Assembly: GCA_037145635.1 (NCBI GenBank)
Contig: JBBCXB010000001.1
Span: forward strand, 1,054,001 to 1,118,000
Direction: 5' to 3'
From: JAATFS01 sp037145635
GTDB taxonomy: Bacteria > Pseudomonadota > Gammaproteobacteria > Xanthomonadales > Xanthomonadaceae
Length of the DNA: 64,000 nucleotides
In this document: positions 1 through 8,955 of the stretch, one piece after another
Numbering within the stretch: position 1 is the first letter of the stretch
How the letters are laid out: every line of letters starts with the position of its first letter
Position numbers and translations under genes: made by a program
The notes under the pieces: generated by a model
What the model was told of the DNA's origin: nothing
Seen by the model: the letters and a program-made list of their open reading frames with translations, nothing else
The model's database searches: none

Positions 1-1080
1 CTGGGCGCGACCGTTGAAAACGCGCTGGGCACGGGGGCCTACCGCGCGCTCGACCAGGCCGAAGTCACGGTCACCCTGGCCGGCGTGCTCGAGCGTGGGG
101 GCAAGCTCGATGCCCGCAGGGCACTGGCCCAGGCGAACCTCGACACGCTGGCCCCCCAGCGCGAGCTCATGCGACTGGATCTGCTGGCCGAGACCGCACG
201 TCGCTACCTGGCAATAACGGCGGCCCTCCGCCAGCGCGAGATCGCCAACCTGGACATCGAGCAGCGCAGCCGTACGGTCGACGCGGCCAGGCGCCGGTTG
301 GCGGCAGGTGCGTCGCCCGAGTCGGTGGTGCTGACGGCACAGGCTGCGTTGGCCGAGGCGGAGCTGGATCGCGACCGCGCCAGCCAGGCCGAGCAGGCCG
401 CTCGCCAGGCCCTGTCCGCGCTCTGGAGCAGTCGCCGCCCCGCGGAGGGGGCGGTTTCCGGGAATCCCCTGGCATTGCCCCGCCTGGAGGACTTCGCCCT
501 GCTCAGCGCCTCGCTGGAGCGCACCCCCGAACTGGCGCAACTCGCCGGGGAGGCGCGCATCCGCGAGGCACGGCTGCGCCTGGCCCGCAGCGATGCCACG
601 CCCGACCTGCAGTGGCAGGTCGGTGGCCGCGCCTTCCGCAACGGAAGCGACGTCGGTGTCCTGGCCGGTTTCAGCCTCCCCCTGGGCGCCGCGCGCCGCG
701 CGGAGCCCGGCCTGCGCGCGGCGGCATCGGACCTGGCCTTGACCGAGGTGGAGCGTGAGTCGTTGCGGGTCGGCCTGAATGCAGCGCTCGCCACCGCGCA
801 CGGGGACTACACCACGGCCCGCCTGGAAGTGCAGCGCCTGCAAGACGATGTCCTGCCACGCCTGGCGCAGGCCGAGGCCGCGGCCGACCGCGCCTGGCGC
901 GCGGGAGCGATCAGCTACATGGAGTGGGCGCTGTTGCAGGACCAGCGTGTCCAGGCTCGACGTCGCCAGCTCGATGCGGCGGTCGCTGCCCAATCGTCGC
1001 TGATCGAAGTCCAGCGGTTGCTGGGGCAGCCCGTCGTCCAGGCGCAAGGCGCCGCAAGCACGGAGACCTCCTTCCCATGA
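1..1080 (+). CDS. czcC: TolC-type outer-membrane channel of a heavy-metal efflux pump (CzcC-like), 5' end missing
   Basis: The reading frame is open from the first base, so the start and N-terminal part lie upstream of the window; about 359 residues are visible. The sequence is rich in Ala, Arg, Glu and Leu with long amphipathic helices, as in the periplasmic tunnel of outer-membrane efflux proteins (TolC/CusC/CzcC fold). The stop overlaps the start of the adaptor gene by four bases (ATGA), so the two are translationally coupled. With the next two genes it would form a tripartite envelope pump expelling cations to the outside. Assignment rests mainly on the neighbouring adaptor and HME-type permease; which metal is exported is not visible. 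Confidence 0.85.
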   Translation: MGATVENALGTGAYRALDQAEVTVTLAGVLERGGKLDARRALAQANLDTLAPQRELMRLDLLAETARRYLAITAALRQREIANLDIEQRSRTVDAARRRLAAGASPESVVLTAQAALAEAELDRDRASQAEQAARQALSALWSSRRPAEGAVSGNPLALPRLEDFALLSASLERTPELAQLAGEARIREARLRLARSDATPDLQWQVGGRAFRNGSDVGVLAGFSLPLGAARRAEPGLRAAASDLALTEVERESLRVGLNAALATAHGDYTTARLEVQRLQDDVLPRLAQAEAAADRAWRAGAISYMEWALLQDQRVQARRRQLDAAVAAQSSLIEVQRLLGQPVVQAQGAASTETSFP

Positions 1081-2048
1081 AGAGCGCGATCTCGATGACG
1101 CTGCTGGCGCTGGCCCTCTCGCCGGCCCTGGCGGGTTGCGGAGGCCCTGAGCCGCCGGCAGAAGTGAAGCGCAGCGCAGCGGCTATGGGGGCGCCGGGCG
1201 CAGAGCCCGGCGGGCACGAAGAGGAACGGCCCGAATCGACCACGATCGCGCGTGCCGAAGCCGAGGCCCAGGGCGTCCAGGTCGCCGCGGCCGGGCCGGG
1301 CCGGGTTGCCCAGGAAATCCAGGTGCAGGGCACGATCCGTGCGATCGACGGCAGTGTCGCCCAGGTCAGCGCGCGCTACCCGGGACGTGTCGCGGCGCTC
1401 CGCGCCAATGTGGGCGACCGGGTCGAGGCGGGGCAGGTTCTCGCCCGCATCGAGAGCAATCTGAGCCTGAGCACCTACGGCGTCGCTTCGCCGATCGCGG
1501 GCGTGGTCCTCAGCCGCCAGGCCCAGACCGGCGGCGGAGCGGCCGAAGGCCAGACCTTGTTCGAGATCGCGGATTTCAGCCGGGTGCAGGCCGACCTGAC
1601 GGTCTTCGGCCGCCAGATCGCCGAGGTGCGGCCCGGGCAGCAGGTCACGCTGGAGCGGCTTTATGACGGACAGCAGATGGCCGCCACGGTCGATGGCGTT
1701 CTGCCGGGTACCGCCAGCGCATCGCAGAGCACGGTCGCGCGGGTGACGTTGGGCAACGCGGAAGGCCGGTGGCGTCCGGGCACGGCGGTCACTGCCAAGA
1801 TCGCGATCCGCTCACGGGAGGCGGCCGTCGTCGTGCCGCGCGCCGCCGTCCAGAGCATGGAGGGCGGCGATGCCGTGTTCGTGCGCACTGGCGACACCTA
1901 TACCTCGCGCGCGGTGAAGCTAGGCGAGGGCGACACCCGGGTGGTGGCGGTGGCCGAGGGCCTGAAGGCCGGCGAGGAAGTCGTCGTCCAGCAGAGCTAC
2001 CTGATCAAGGCGGACATCGAAAAGTCCGGCGCCTGGCACGAACACTGA
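1077..2048 (+). CDS. czcB: RND efflux periplasmic adaptor (CzcB-like membrane fusion protein), lipoprotein
   Basis: 323 residues. I chose the ATG overlapping the previous stop because it gives a clean lipoprotein signal peptide with a LAGC lipobox (Cys21). A short Pro/Glu/Gly-rich linker follows, then a biotinyl-lipoyl-like half around residues 95-165 (VSARYPGRV, VEAGQVLARIES, SPIAGVVLSR) and a beta-barrel/membrane-proximal part to the C terminus. The helical hairpin is very short, which is common in CzcB-type adaptors. It should connect the CzcA permease to the CzcC channel. The permease starts 11 bp downstream, so all three genes form one operon. No His- or Met-rich metal-binding N-terminal extension is evident. 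Confidence 0.9.
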   Translation: MKSAISMTLLALALSPALAGCGGPEPPAEVKRSAAAMGAPGAEPGGHEEERPESTTIARAEAEAQGVQVAAAGPGRVAQEIQVQGTIRAIDGSVAQVSARYPGRVAALRANVGDRVEAGQVLARIESNLSLSTYGVASPIAGVVLSRQAQTGGGAAEGQTLFEIADFSRVQADLTVFGRQIAEVRPGQQVTLERLYDGQQMAATVDGVLPGTASASQSTVARVTLGNAEGRWRPGTAVTAKIAIRSREAAVVVPRAAVQSMEGGDAVFVRTGDTYTSRAVKLGEGDTRVVAVAEGLKAGEEVVVQQSYLIKADIEKSGAWHEH

Positions 2049-2058
2049 GGACACCGAC

Positions 2059-5000
2059 ATGCTGGAAAACATCATCAGGGCGTCGGTCACCCATCGCGGG
2101 TGGGTGATGGCCCTCGCCCTCGTGCTGGTGGCCGTCGGCGCCTGGAGCTTCAGGCAGCTGCCCATCGACGTCACCCCGGACATCACCAACGTGCAGGTGC
2201 AGGTCAACACCGCCGCGCCGGGGTATTCCCCGCTCGAAGCGGAGCAGCGCGTCACCTATCCGGTGGAGACGGCCCTGGCCGGGCTGCCGAGAATGGACCA
2301 CTTCAGGTCGATCTCGCGCTACGGGCTGTCGCAGATCACGGTGGTGTTCAAGGACGGGACCGACCTCTACTTCGCCCGCCAGCAGGTGGCCGAGCGCCTG
2401 CAGCAGGTCAAGTCGCAGGTTCCCGAGGGCATCGAGCCCACGCTGGGGCCGATCGCCACGGGCATGGGCGAAATCTTCTCCTACACCCTCGATGCCGACC
2501 CGAAGGCGCGCAAGGCGGACGGCGCCGCTTACTCGGCCACGGATCTGCGTACGCTGCAGGACTGGGTCATCCGTCCCCAATTGCGCAACGTGCCGGGGGT
2601 CACCGAGGTCAACACCCTCGGCGGCTACAAGCGCGAAGTGCACATCACACCGGATCCGGCACGCCTGCGTTCGCTGGACCTGACGCTGCAGGAGGTCGTC
2701 CAGGCGCTGCAGGCCAACAACCAGAACGTCGGCGCAGGCTACCTCGAACGCAATGGCCAGCAGTTCCTGGTGCGCATGCCCGCGCAAGTGACGGACCTCC
2801 CGCAGATCGGGCAGATCGTGGTGGCCCACCGGGACGGCGCCGTCATCCGTGTGCAGGACATCGCACGGGTGGCCGACGGCGCCGAGCTGCGCAGCGGTGC
2901 GGCCACGCAGAACGGCCACGAAGTCGTGCTGGGCACCGTGGTCATGCTGGCCGGCTCGAACAGCCGCGACGTTGCGCAGGCCGCTGCGGCGCGCCTGAAG
3001 GAGGCGCAGAAGAGCCTGCCCCGGGGCGTGACCGCAACGCCGGTCTACGACCGCACGGTGCTGGTCGACCGCACCATCGCCACGGTGGCCCGAAACCTGG
3101 CCGAAGGCGCACTGCTGGTCATCGCGGTGTTGTTCCTGCTGCTGGGCCACCTTCGCGCCGCAGTGATCACCGCACTGGTGATTCCGCTGGCGATGCTGTT
3201 CACCCTGACCGGCATGGCACGGGGCGGGGTATCGGCCAACCTGATGAGCCTGGGCGCGCTGGACTTCGGCCTGATCGTCGATGGCGCGGTGATCATCATC
3301 GAGAACTGCCTGCGGCGCTTCGGCGAACGCCAGCATCGGCTGGGCCGCGAGATGGACCCGGCCGAGCGCTTCGAGGAGACCGTCGGCGCCACCGCCGAGG
3401 TGATCCGTCCGAGCCTGTTCGGCCTGGGCATCATCACCGCGGTCTACCTGCCGATCTTCGCGCTTACCGGGGTGGAAGGGAAAATGTTTCACCCGATGGC
3501 CATCACCGTGGTGCTGGCGCTGACCGGCGCGATCCTCTTGTCGCTGACCTTCGTCCCCGCTGCGATTGCGCTGGCGCTCGGGGGAACGGTCGAGGAAAAG
3601 GAAAACCGGCTCATGGCCGCGATGCGCCGGGGCTATGCGCCACTGCTGGATTTCAGCCTGCGGCGTGGTGCCTTGATCGGTCTCGTCGCGGGAGCGCTGC
3701 TGGGCGCCGGGGCGCTGGCCGCGACGCGCCTGGGCAGCGAGTTCGTGCCCAGCCTGGATGAGGGCGACGTGGCGGTGCAGGCGGTGCGCATTCCTGGCAC
3801 CAGCCTGACCCAGTCGGTCGGCATGCAGCGGGTCCTCGAGGAGCGTCTGGCCCGGGTGCCGGAGATCGAGCGGGTGTTCTCCAAGATCGGCACCTCCGAG
3901 GTGGCCTCCGACCCGATGCCGCCGTCGGTGGCCGATACCTTCGTGATGATCAGGCCGCGCGAGCAATGGCCCGATCCGAGGAAGTCGAAGGCCGACCTGG
4001 TGGCGGAAGTGGAAAAAATCCTTGCCGCGATCCCTGGCAACAACTACGAGTTCAGCCAGCCGATCCAGATGCGGACCAACGAGCTGATTTCCGGCGTGCG
4101 TGCGGATGTGGCGATCAATGTCTACGGCGACGACCTGAACGCCCTGCGGTCGATTGCACGGCAGGTCGAACAGGTGGCCAGGAACGTGCCCGGCGCGGCC
4201 GACGTGCGGGTCGAGCAGGCCGGCGGCCTGCCGCTGCTGACGATAGCGCCGGATCGGCGCGCGCTGGCGGTCTATGGCCTGAGCGCGGGCGAAGTGCAAC
4301 GCACGGTAGCCACGGCCGTGGGCGGCGAGGTCGCCGGACAGTTGTTCGAAGGCGACCGCCGCTTCGATCTGGTCGTCCGTCTGCCCGAGTCCTTGCGGCA
4401 GGACCCGGCGGCGCTCGAGAACCTGCCGGTCCCGCTGCCGGCAGGCCCGGAGGCGGCCGGCGAGGGGGGTGCCAGGACGGTGCCCCTGAACGAGGTGGCC
4501 GAGGTGGTCGTCAGCGAGGGCGCCAACCAGATCAATCGCCACAACGGCAAGCGCCGGATCGCGGTGACCGCCAATGTGCGCGACCGCGACCTGGGCGGCT
4601 TCGTGACCGAGCTGCAACGCCGGATCGGCCGCCAGGTGCAGGTGCCCAGCGGTTACTGGCTGGAGTACGGCGGCAGTTTCGAGCAACTGATCTCGGCGAG
4701 CCGGCGCCTGGCGATCGTGGTGCCGATGACCCTGGTCCTGATATTCGCGTTGCTGTTCATGGCGTTTGGATCGGCCCGGGACGCGGCGATCGTGTTCAGC
4801 GGGGTGCCTCTGGCCCTCACCGGCGGCGTGCTGGCGCTGGTCGCGCGCGGCCTCCCGCTGTCGATATCCGCCGGTATCGGCTTCATTGCGCTGTCCGGCG
4901 TGGCGGTGCTCAACGGCCTGGTGCTGATCAGCTTCATCAGGACCCTGCGGGAGTCCGGCGCCGGGCTCGTCGACGCCGTTCGCGAGGGCGCGCTGGGCCG

Positions 5001-5214
5001 ACTGCGCCCGGTGCTGATGACCGCGTGGGTGGCATCGCTGGGATTCGTGCCGATGGCCCTGAATACGGGGGCCGGCTCGGAGGTGCAGCGGCCGCTGGCG
5101 ACGGTGGTGATCGGCGGAATCGTCTCATCGACCTTGCTGACGCTGGTGGTGCTGCCGGTGCTGTATCGCTGGGTGCACGGCGGCGTGGCGAACCGCACGC
5201 GCGCGCTGTCCTGA
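2059..5214 (+). CDS. czcA: Heavy-metal efflux RND permease (CzcA/CusA family)
   Basis: 1051 residues, normal for the HME-RND family. It uses the proton gradient to drive divalent or monovalent metal cations out across the envelope. The sequence shows the TM1 start (MLENIIRASVTHRGW), the large periplasmic porter domain with the PIDVTPDITN motif, and the TM4 signature DFGLIVDGAVIIIEN. Its acidic residues fall at 402, 408 and 415, the same numbers as the essential Asp402, Asp408 and Glu415 of CzcA. A second porter loop (about 560-860) and TM7-12 follow. This pattern supports divalent cation export (Co, Zn, Cd or Ni) rather than multidrug export. No metal-responsive regulator gene is visible downstream; it may lie upstream of the window. 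Confidence 0.96.
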   Translation: MLENIIRASVTHRGWVMALALVLVAVGAWSFRQLPIDVTPDITNVQVQVNTAAPGYSPLEAEQRVTYPVETALAGLPRMDHFRSISRYGLSQITVVFKDGTDLYFARQQVAERLQQVKSQVPEGIEPTLGPIATGMGEIFSYTLDADPKARKADGAAYSATDLRTLQDWVIRPQLRNVPGVTEVNTLGGYKREVHITPDPARLRSLDLTLQEVVQALQANNQNVGAGYLERNGQQFLVRMPAQVTDLPQIGQIVVAHRDGAVIRVQDIARVADGAELRSGAATQNGHEVVLGTVVMLAGSNSRDVAQAAAARLKEAQKSLPRGVTATPVYDRTVLVDRTIATVARNLAEGALLVIAVLFLLLGHLRAAVITALVIPLAMLFTLTGMARGGVSANLMSLGALDFGLIVDGAVIIIENCLRRFGERQHRLGREMDPAERFEETVGATAEVIRPSLFGLGIITAVYLPIFALTGVEGKMFHPMAITVVLALTGAILLSLTFVPAAIALALGGTVEEKENRLMAAMRRGYAPLLDFSLRRGALIGLVAGALLGAGALAATRLGSEFVPSLDEGDVAVQAVRIPGTSLTQSVGMQRVLEERLARVPEIERVFSKIGTSEVASDPMPPSVADTFVMIRPREQWPDPRKSKADLVAEVEKILAAIPGNNYEFSQPIQMRTNELISGVRADVAINVYGDDLNALRSIARQVEQVARNVPGAADVRVEQAGGLPLLTIAPDRRALAVYGLSAGEVQRTVATAVGGEVAGQLFEGDRRFDLVVRLPESLRQDPAALENLPVPLPAGPEAAGEGGARTVPLNEVAEVVVSEGANQINRHNGKRRIAVTANVRDRDLGGFVTELQRRIGRQVQVPSGYWLEYGGSFEQLISASRRLAIVVPMTLVLIFALLFMAFGSARDAAIVFSGVPLALTGGVLALVARGLPLSISAGIGFIALSGVAVLNGLVLISFIRTLRESGAGLVDAVREGALGRLRPVLMTAWVASLGFVPMALNTGAGSEVQRPLATVVIGGIVSSTLLTLVVLPVLYRWVHGGVANRTRALS

Positions 5215-5341
5215 GCCCGGTGCGGCTGCTTGCAGGGACGCCGCGCGGAATCGTCAGCGCGGCGCCCGGCGGGTGCGCGGCTGGCAGAGTGGGCGACGGA
5301 AGGGAACGGCTGCCGCGAGGCCCGAGGGCAGGGCCGCCGGT

Positions 5342-6079
5342 TCACGGCGTCCGCCGTCGCCCCGCCGCGACGGGGGAGGGCCGAGGCGCGCAGGACGCCG
5401 CGATGCCGTCGAGGATGAGGTCTATGCCGGCGACGAACTGCTCGCGATCGTCATGGCCGGGCATGCGCTGCGCCAGCTCGCGAATGAACGGATAGCGCTC
5501 GGGGTCGAGCTGTTCCCAGCGGGTGGCGACGACCTGCAGGAAGGCGTTCCGGTCCGAGCCGTCCGGACGCAGGCGCGCGCTGGTGGCGTTGGCGGCGTTC
5601 TGTCCGGCGGCACCCACGATGTAGTTCACCAGGGCGGACCACACCCCGAAGCGCGCGTGCGCGGGCACGCCCAGCGCCAGCAGCGCGCCTCCGAGTGACT
5701 CGAACAGCGCCAGCGCGCCCGGGCGCCATGGCTCGCGCGTGAGCAGCCCGCCGGCCCAGGGGTGGGCGTCCACCGCATCGAACACGTTCAGGGCGGTGGT
5801 GCGGATCGAGTCCTCGGGCGAGGTCCCGGCGTCCGGGCCGGGCAGGACCAGGGCGTGCCGGAGCACGTCGTCGGCCGCGGTCGCCAGCAACTCCCCCTTG
5901 TCCGCGACGTGCCAGTAGAGCGCGCCCGCGCCCGTGGCCAGCCGAACGGCGAGTGCGCGGAAGGTCAGGGCAGCCTCGCCCCCCTGGTCCAGCATCTCGA
6001 TCGCCGCAGCGACGATGCGTTCCTTGGAAAGCGCGTCGGCACGCCGCTCGCCTTGCTGAGCCTTCTTCACGGTCGACAT
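5342..6079 (-). CDS. TetR/AcrR-family repressor (TetR C-terminal domain type)
   Basis: 245 residues starting MSTVKKAQQGERRA. The open frame extends 55 codons further upstream, but that part would run through the operator region and looks non-coding. Residues about 15-62 form the TetR helix-turn-helix (KERIVAAAIEMLDQGG, LTFRALAVRLATGAGALYWHVADKGELL). The remainder matches the all-helical ligand-binding domain of the tetracycline-repressor-like subgroup. It is divergent from a TetX-like monooxygenase, and two 15-bp inverted repeats lie between the two starts. The usual arrangement would be repression of both genes until a small molecule binds; the ligand is unknown. Confidence 0.88.
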   Translation of the reverse strand: MSTVKKAQQGERRADALSKERIVAAAIEMLDQGGEAALTFRALAVRLATGAGALYWHVADKGELLATAADDVLRHALVLPGPDAGTSPEDSIRTTALNVFDAVDAHPWAGGLLTREPWRPGALALFESLGGALLALGVPAHARFGVWSALVNYIVGAAGQNAANATSARLRPDGSDRNAFLQVVATRWEQLDPERYPFIRELAQRMPGHDDREQFVAGIDLILDGIAASCAPRPSPVAAGRRRTP

Positions 6080-6082
6080 CCC

Positions 6083-6112
6083 TTGACGGGGGTGGAATGG
6101 CGTTCCAATATA
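6083..6112 (+). promoter_or_regulatory. Probable promoter of the TetX-like monooxygenase gene
   Basis: TTGACG (6083-6088) and AATATA (6107-6112) are separated by 18 bp on the plus strand, placing transcription start near 6119. The first TetR operator fills the spacer and the second covers the predicted start site. On the minus strand the same AT-rich core reads TATATT and may serve the tetR promoter. Confidence 0.55.
6093..6107. promoter_or_regulatory. TetR-type operator 1
   Basis: Perfect inverted repeat TGGAA-N5-TTCCA (TGGAATGGCGTTCCA), 14 bp upstream of the tetR start codon. It is nearly identical to a second site whose centre lies 27 bp away. Confidence 0.75.
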
Positions 6113-6119
6113 GCAATTG

Positions 6120-6134
6120 TGGAACGGTGTTCCA
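6120..6134. promoter_or_regulatory. TetR-type operator 2
   Basis: TGGAACGGTGTTCCA, the same TGGAA-N5-TTCCA inverted repeat as operator 1. It lies at the predicted transcription start of the monooxygenase gene, where a bound repressor would block initiation. Confidence 0.75.
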
Positions 6135-6173
6135 TAAGCGCGCTCTGCCCTGACACGAATCGGATGATCTGTG

Positions 6174-7319
6174 ATGACAACGCCGGTGACAATCATCGGG
6201 GCCGGCCTGGGAGGCCTGGTCCTGGCCCGTGTCCTGCAACGCAACGGGATCGCCGCGACGATCTACGAGGCCGACGCTTCCGCGCAAGCGCGCACGCAGG
6301 GGGGCCAACTCGACATCCACCCGCACAGCGGCCAGCATGCGCTCGCCGTCGCCGGGCTGACCGAGGCCTTCCGGTCCATCATCCATGCGGGCGCCGAGGC
6401 CACCCGCGTGCTCGACCGGCGGGGCGCAGTGCTGCTCGACCATCCCGACGATGGCACGGGCGAGCGTCCGGAAGTGCTGCGCGGCGACCTGCGCCGCATT
6501 CTGCTCGACGCGCTGGCGCCGGGCACGGTGCAGTGGGGAAAGCGGCTCGATGCCGTGACGCCGCTCGGAGACGGCCGCCACGAACTGCGCTTCGCGGATG
6601 GCTCCGGTGCACGCAGCGCCCTGCTCGTCGGGGCCGACGGCGCCTGGTCGCGGGTCCGGCCGCGCGTTTCTTCGGCCTCTCCCGCCTACGTGGGCCTCAT
6701 CTCGATCGAGACCTACCTGCACGACGCGGACGAGCGGCATCCGGCGAGCGCCCGGGCGGTCGGGGCGGGCGCGATGTATGCGCTCGTGCCCGGCCGCGGC
6801 ATCATCGCCCACCGCGAGGCGAACGGAGCGATCCATACCTACACCCAGCTCTGGCGTCCCGCCGAGTGGTTGGGGGGCATCGATTTTTCCGAACTCGCGA
6901 TCGCCACGGCCAGTGTCGCCGCCGAATTCGGCGACTGGAGCCCCACGCTCACGGGCTTGATCACCCGCAGTGACACGCCTCCGGTCCCGCGCCTGATCCA
7001 CGCCTTGCCGGACGACCACCGCTGGGACCGCGTGCCGGGCGTGACGCTGCTCGGCGACGCCGCGCATCTCATGGCGCCGAACGGCGAAGGCGCGAACCTG
7101 GCGATGCTGGACGGTGCGGAGCTTGCGCAAGCCATCGTCGCGCATCCGGACGAGGTCGAGACGGCGCTCGCCACCTACGAAGCCGCCCTGTTCGCGCGCA
7201 GCGCGGCGGCCGCGGCGGAAACCCAGGCCACCCTCGATCTCTGTTTCGGTGACCGCGCGCCGTTGGGACTCATCGAGCTTTTTTCCGGCACCGCGCCCGC
7301 GACGGGCGAGCCCCGATGA
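6174..7319 (+). CDS. FAD-dependent monooxygenase, TetX/aromatic hydroxylase-like
   Basis: 381 residues from ATG 6174; a GTG three bases upstream is an equally possible start because neither has a strong ribosome site. The N terminus carries the dinucleotide-binding motif GAGLGGLVLARVL with a downstream acidic residue (YEAD). The mid-protein segment DGAWSRVR and the C-terminal GDAAHLMAPNGEGANLA are the DG and GD motifs of group A flavoprotein hydroxylases. These use NAD(P)H and O2 to hydroxylate small, often aromatic or polycyclic compounds. The TetR-type regulator next door and the TetX-like motifs suggest modification of a toxic or signalling compound. Whether tetracyclines are a substrate cannot be told from sequence. 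Confidence 0.87.
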   Translation: MTTPVTIIGAGLGGLVLARVLQRNGIAATIYEADASAQARTQGGQLDIHPHSGQHALAVAGLTEAFRSIIHAGAEATRVLDRRGAVLLDHPDDGTGERPEVLRGDLRRILLDALAPGTVQWGKRLDAVTPLGDGRHELRFADGSGARSALLVGADGAWSRVRPRVSSASPAYVGLISIETYLHDADERHPASARAVGAGAMYALVPGRGIIAHREANGAIHTYTQLWRPAEWLGGIDFSELAIATASVAAEFGDWSPTLTGLITRSDTPPVPRLIHALPDDHRWDRVPGVTLLGDAAHLMAPNGEGANLAMLDGAELAQAIVAHPDEVETALATYEAALFARSAAAAAETQATLDLCFGDRAPLGLIELFSGTAPATGEPR

Positions 7320-8017
7320 TCGGCGACCTTCGGCATGCCGCATTCCGAGGTTCGGCAGCGCTGCTGCTGGCCATGGCCGCAGGGCCCGGCACTGCGGCAG
7401 GGTTGCAGGGACGCGCGCGCGTGACCGACGGCGACACGCTCACGCTCGCGAACGCGCGCATCCGCCTGTGGGGCATCGACGCCCCGGAACGTGCCCAGCA
7501 CTGCACCACCCGGGACGGACAGGGATGGCCATGCGGCCGCCGCGCCGCCGCCGCGCTGGACGCCTACGTACGGGACAGGACCGTTCGCTGCCGGGCCAGG
7601 GACACGGACCGCTACGGCAGGGAGGTCGCCGAATGCTTCGTCCAGGGGCAGTCCGTCAACCGCTGGATGGTCCGTTCCGGATGGGCCGTGGCGTATCGCC
7701 AGTACGCGAAGGCCTTCATCGCCGACGAGGGCGATGCGCGGCAGCACCGGCGCAACCTGTGGCAGGGGCCGTTCGAGTTGCCTGCCGACTACCGTCGCCG
7801 CCAGCGCACGGCCTCGGCCGGTGCCACGGAGGCTCCCGTGCCGCTGCCGGGCGGATGCCGCATCAAGGGCAACATCTCCCGCCAGGGCAGGAGGATCTAT
7901 CACGTGCCGGGCCAGCGCGACTATGCGCACACACGCATCGATGCGGCTCGCGGGGAGCGGGTCTTCTGCAGTGCCGGTGAGGCCCTGCGGGCAGGGTGGC
8001 AACCGGCAAAGCGCTGA
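7316..8017 (+). CDS. Secreted thermonuclease-like (SNase) protein with C-terminal sunset-type domain
   Basis: 233 residues, overlapping the monooxygenase stop by four bases (ATGA). An N-terminal hydrophobic segment (about 10-30) is a probable signal peptide. Residues about 36-150 match staphylococcal nuclease: VTDGDTLTL, RIRLWGIDAPE and DRYGREVAE supply the acidic metal ligands and the Arg/Glu/Arg catalytic set. The last 50 residues (CRIKGNIS, IYHVPGQRDYAHTRID, ERVFCSAGEALRAGW) resemble the small sunset domain often appended to such nucleases. It likely degrades nucleic acid in the periplasm or outside. Coupling to a monooxygenase gene is unusual and may only reflect shared transcription. Confidence 0.86.
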   Translation: MIGDLRHAAFRGSAALLLAMAAGPGTAAGLQGRARVTDGDTLTLANARIRLWGIDAPERAQHCTTRDGQGWPCGRRAAAALDAYVRDRTVRCRARDTDRYGREVAECFVQGQSVNRWMVRSGWAVAYRQYAKAFIADEGDARQHRRNLWQGPFELPADYRRRQRTASAGATEAPVPLPGGCRIKGNISRQGRRIYHVPGQRDYAHTRIDAARGERVFCSAGEALRAGWQPAKR

Positions 8018-8184
8018 CTTCGTGTTCGTCCAGACGATCCGCGGCAGCGGCGTCCGCACCGGCGCCTACGCCGTGGACATCCCGGTCGACAGCGATCCAC
8101 ACCACGCAAGACGTGACCACGGACCCAGCCGTCACGGGGCTCGGCGAGGTCAAGTCCCTGACCTGGGGCGGCGATGGCAAGTCA

Positions 8185-8211
8185 GGAGCCCCGGTCGCCG
8201 GGGCTCCTTTT
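8185..8211 (+). terminator. Rho-independent terminator
   Basis: A 10-bp stem GGAGCCCCGG/CCGGGGCTCC with loop TCG is followed by TTTT on the plus strand, 168 bp after the nuclease gene. It would end the monooxygenase-nuclease transcript. The 8018-8184 stretch before it holds no gene that I can support. Confidence 0.85.
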
Positions 8212-8251
8212 GCGCAGCGGACGCGGCCCGGCCGGGCCGCTTCTCCGCCTT

Positions 8252-8728
8252 CTAGCCGGGCAGGTTCCACTTCGCCGCGTCGGCGGGCTTTTCCTTGTAG
8301 ATGACGCCGGAAAAATCGACGTGGAGTTCCGTCCACGCCCCGCGGCCGCGTCGGGCAGCCAGCTCGAAGTGCCTGGGTTTGCGCTCGGGTTCGCCACGGA
8401 TCGTCCAGCCCGCCGCCTGCGCGGCGGCCAGGACGACGCCTGCCTCTGCCGGTAGGTCGGGGTGGGCGTGCCTGGGACCGTGGTGCGGTTTCTTGTGCTC
8501 GACCTCGATCCACGCGCCGTCCTTCTCGGCAATGCGGACGACCTTGATCTCCGAGGGGCGGCGTTCGCCCTCGAGCCTGACCGAAAGGCCCTGCGCGAGC
8601 GCAAAGGCGTCCGCACCCTTGGGCCCCAGGTCGGCGAGGTAGACCTCGCCATGGGAAAGCAGGGTGAAGCGGTGAGCGAACACGTGCTCGATGACGCCCG
8701 CGAGGGCGACCTTTTCATGATGCGGCAT
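8252..8728 (-). CDS. Conserved hypothetical protein
   Basis: 158 residues, not recognised. The start MPHHEKVALAGV is preceded by GGAG at good spacing. No signal peptide or membrane segment. The first half (GVIEHVFAHRFTLLSHGEVYLADLGPKG, then a strand-rich stretch to IKVVRI) alternates hydrophobic and polar residues in a way that suggests a small beta-barrel of OB-fold type. The second half has a His/Pro-rich turn (HKKPHHGPRHAHPDLP) and a helix-strand segment (AEAGVVLAAAQAAGW, then HFELAARRG). It stands alone between convergent and same-strand genes. Confidence 0.7.
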   Translation of the reverse strand: MPHHEKVALAGVIEHVFAHRFTLLSHGEVYLADLGPKGADAFALAQGLSVRLEGERRPSEIKVVRIAEKDGAWIEVEHKKPHHGPRHAHPDLPAEAGVVLAAAQAAGWTIRGEPERKPRHFELAARRGRGAWTELHVDFSGVIYKEKPADAAKWNLPG

Positions 8729-8955
8729 GCATTTCTCCGAAGAGCGCCCAACCGCGGGCGCCCCTCCTCAATGGGTACCCGCCGGCGTTTTCTCAAGCCG
8801 GGGGCGGCCGCCCCACCAGATGCACGGGCGGGAAGGGCGCACGCTCGCTGGGCAGACCAGTCAGCGGACTTGGCCCACCCGGCGGACGGCCGGCGGGTGG
8901 CAGACCGACCGCCGGCCATCAAGTTCTCAGGTACCCGCGCCGTGGCGCTTTGGGC

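Noticed and set aside
2005..4686. 893-codon open frame antisense to czcA
   Set aside because: It is the complementary-strand shadow of a strongly biased GC-rich gene; it has His/Arg-rich low-complexity composition and no family motif. Similar shadows oppose most long genes here.
6174..7319. Calling the TetX-like enzyme a tetracycline-resistance determinant
   Set aside because: The motifs define only the broad flavin hydroxylase class; substrate specificity cannot be read from them.
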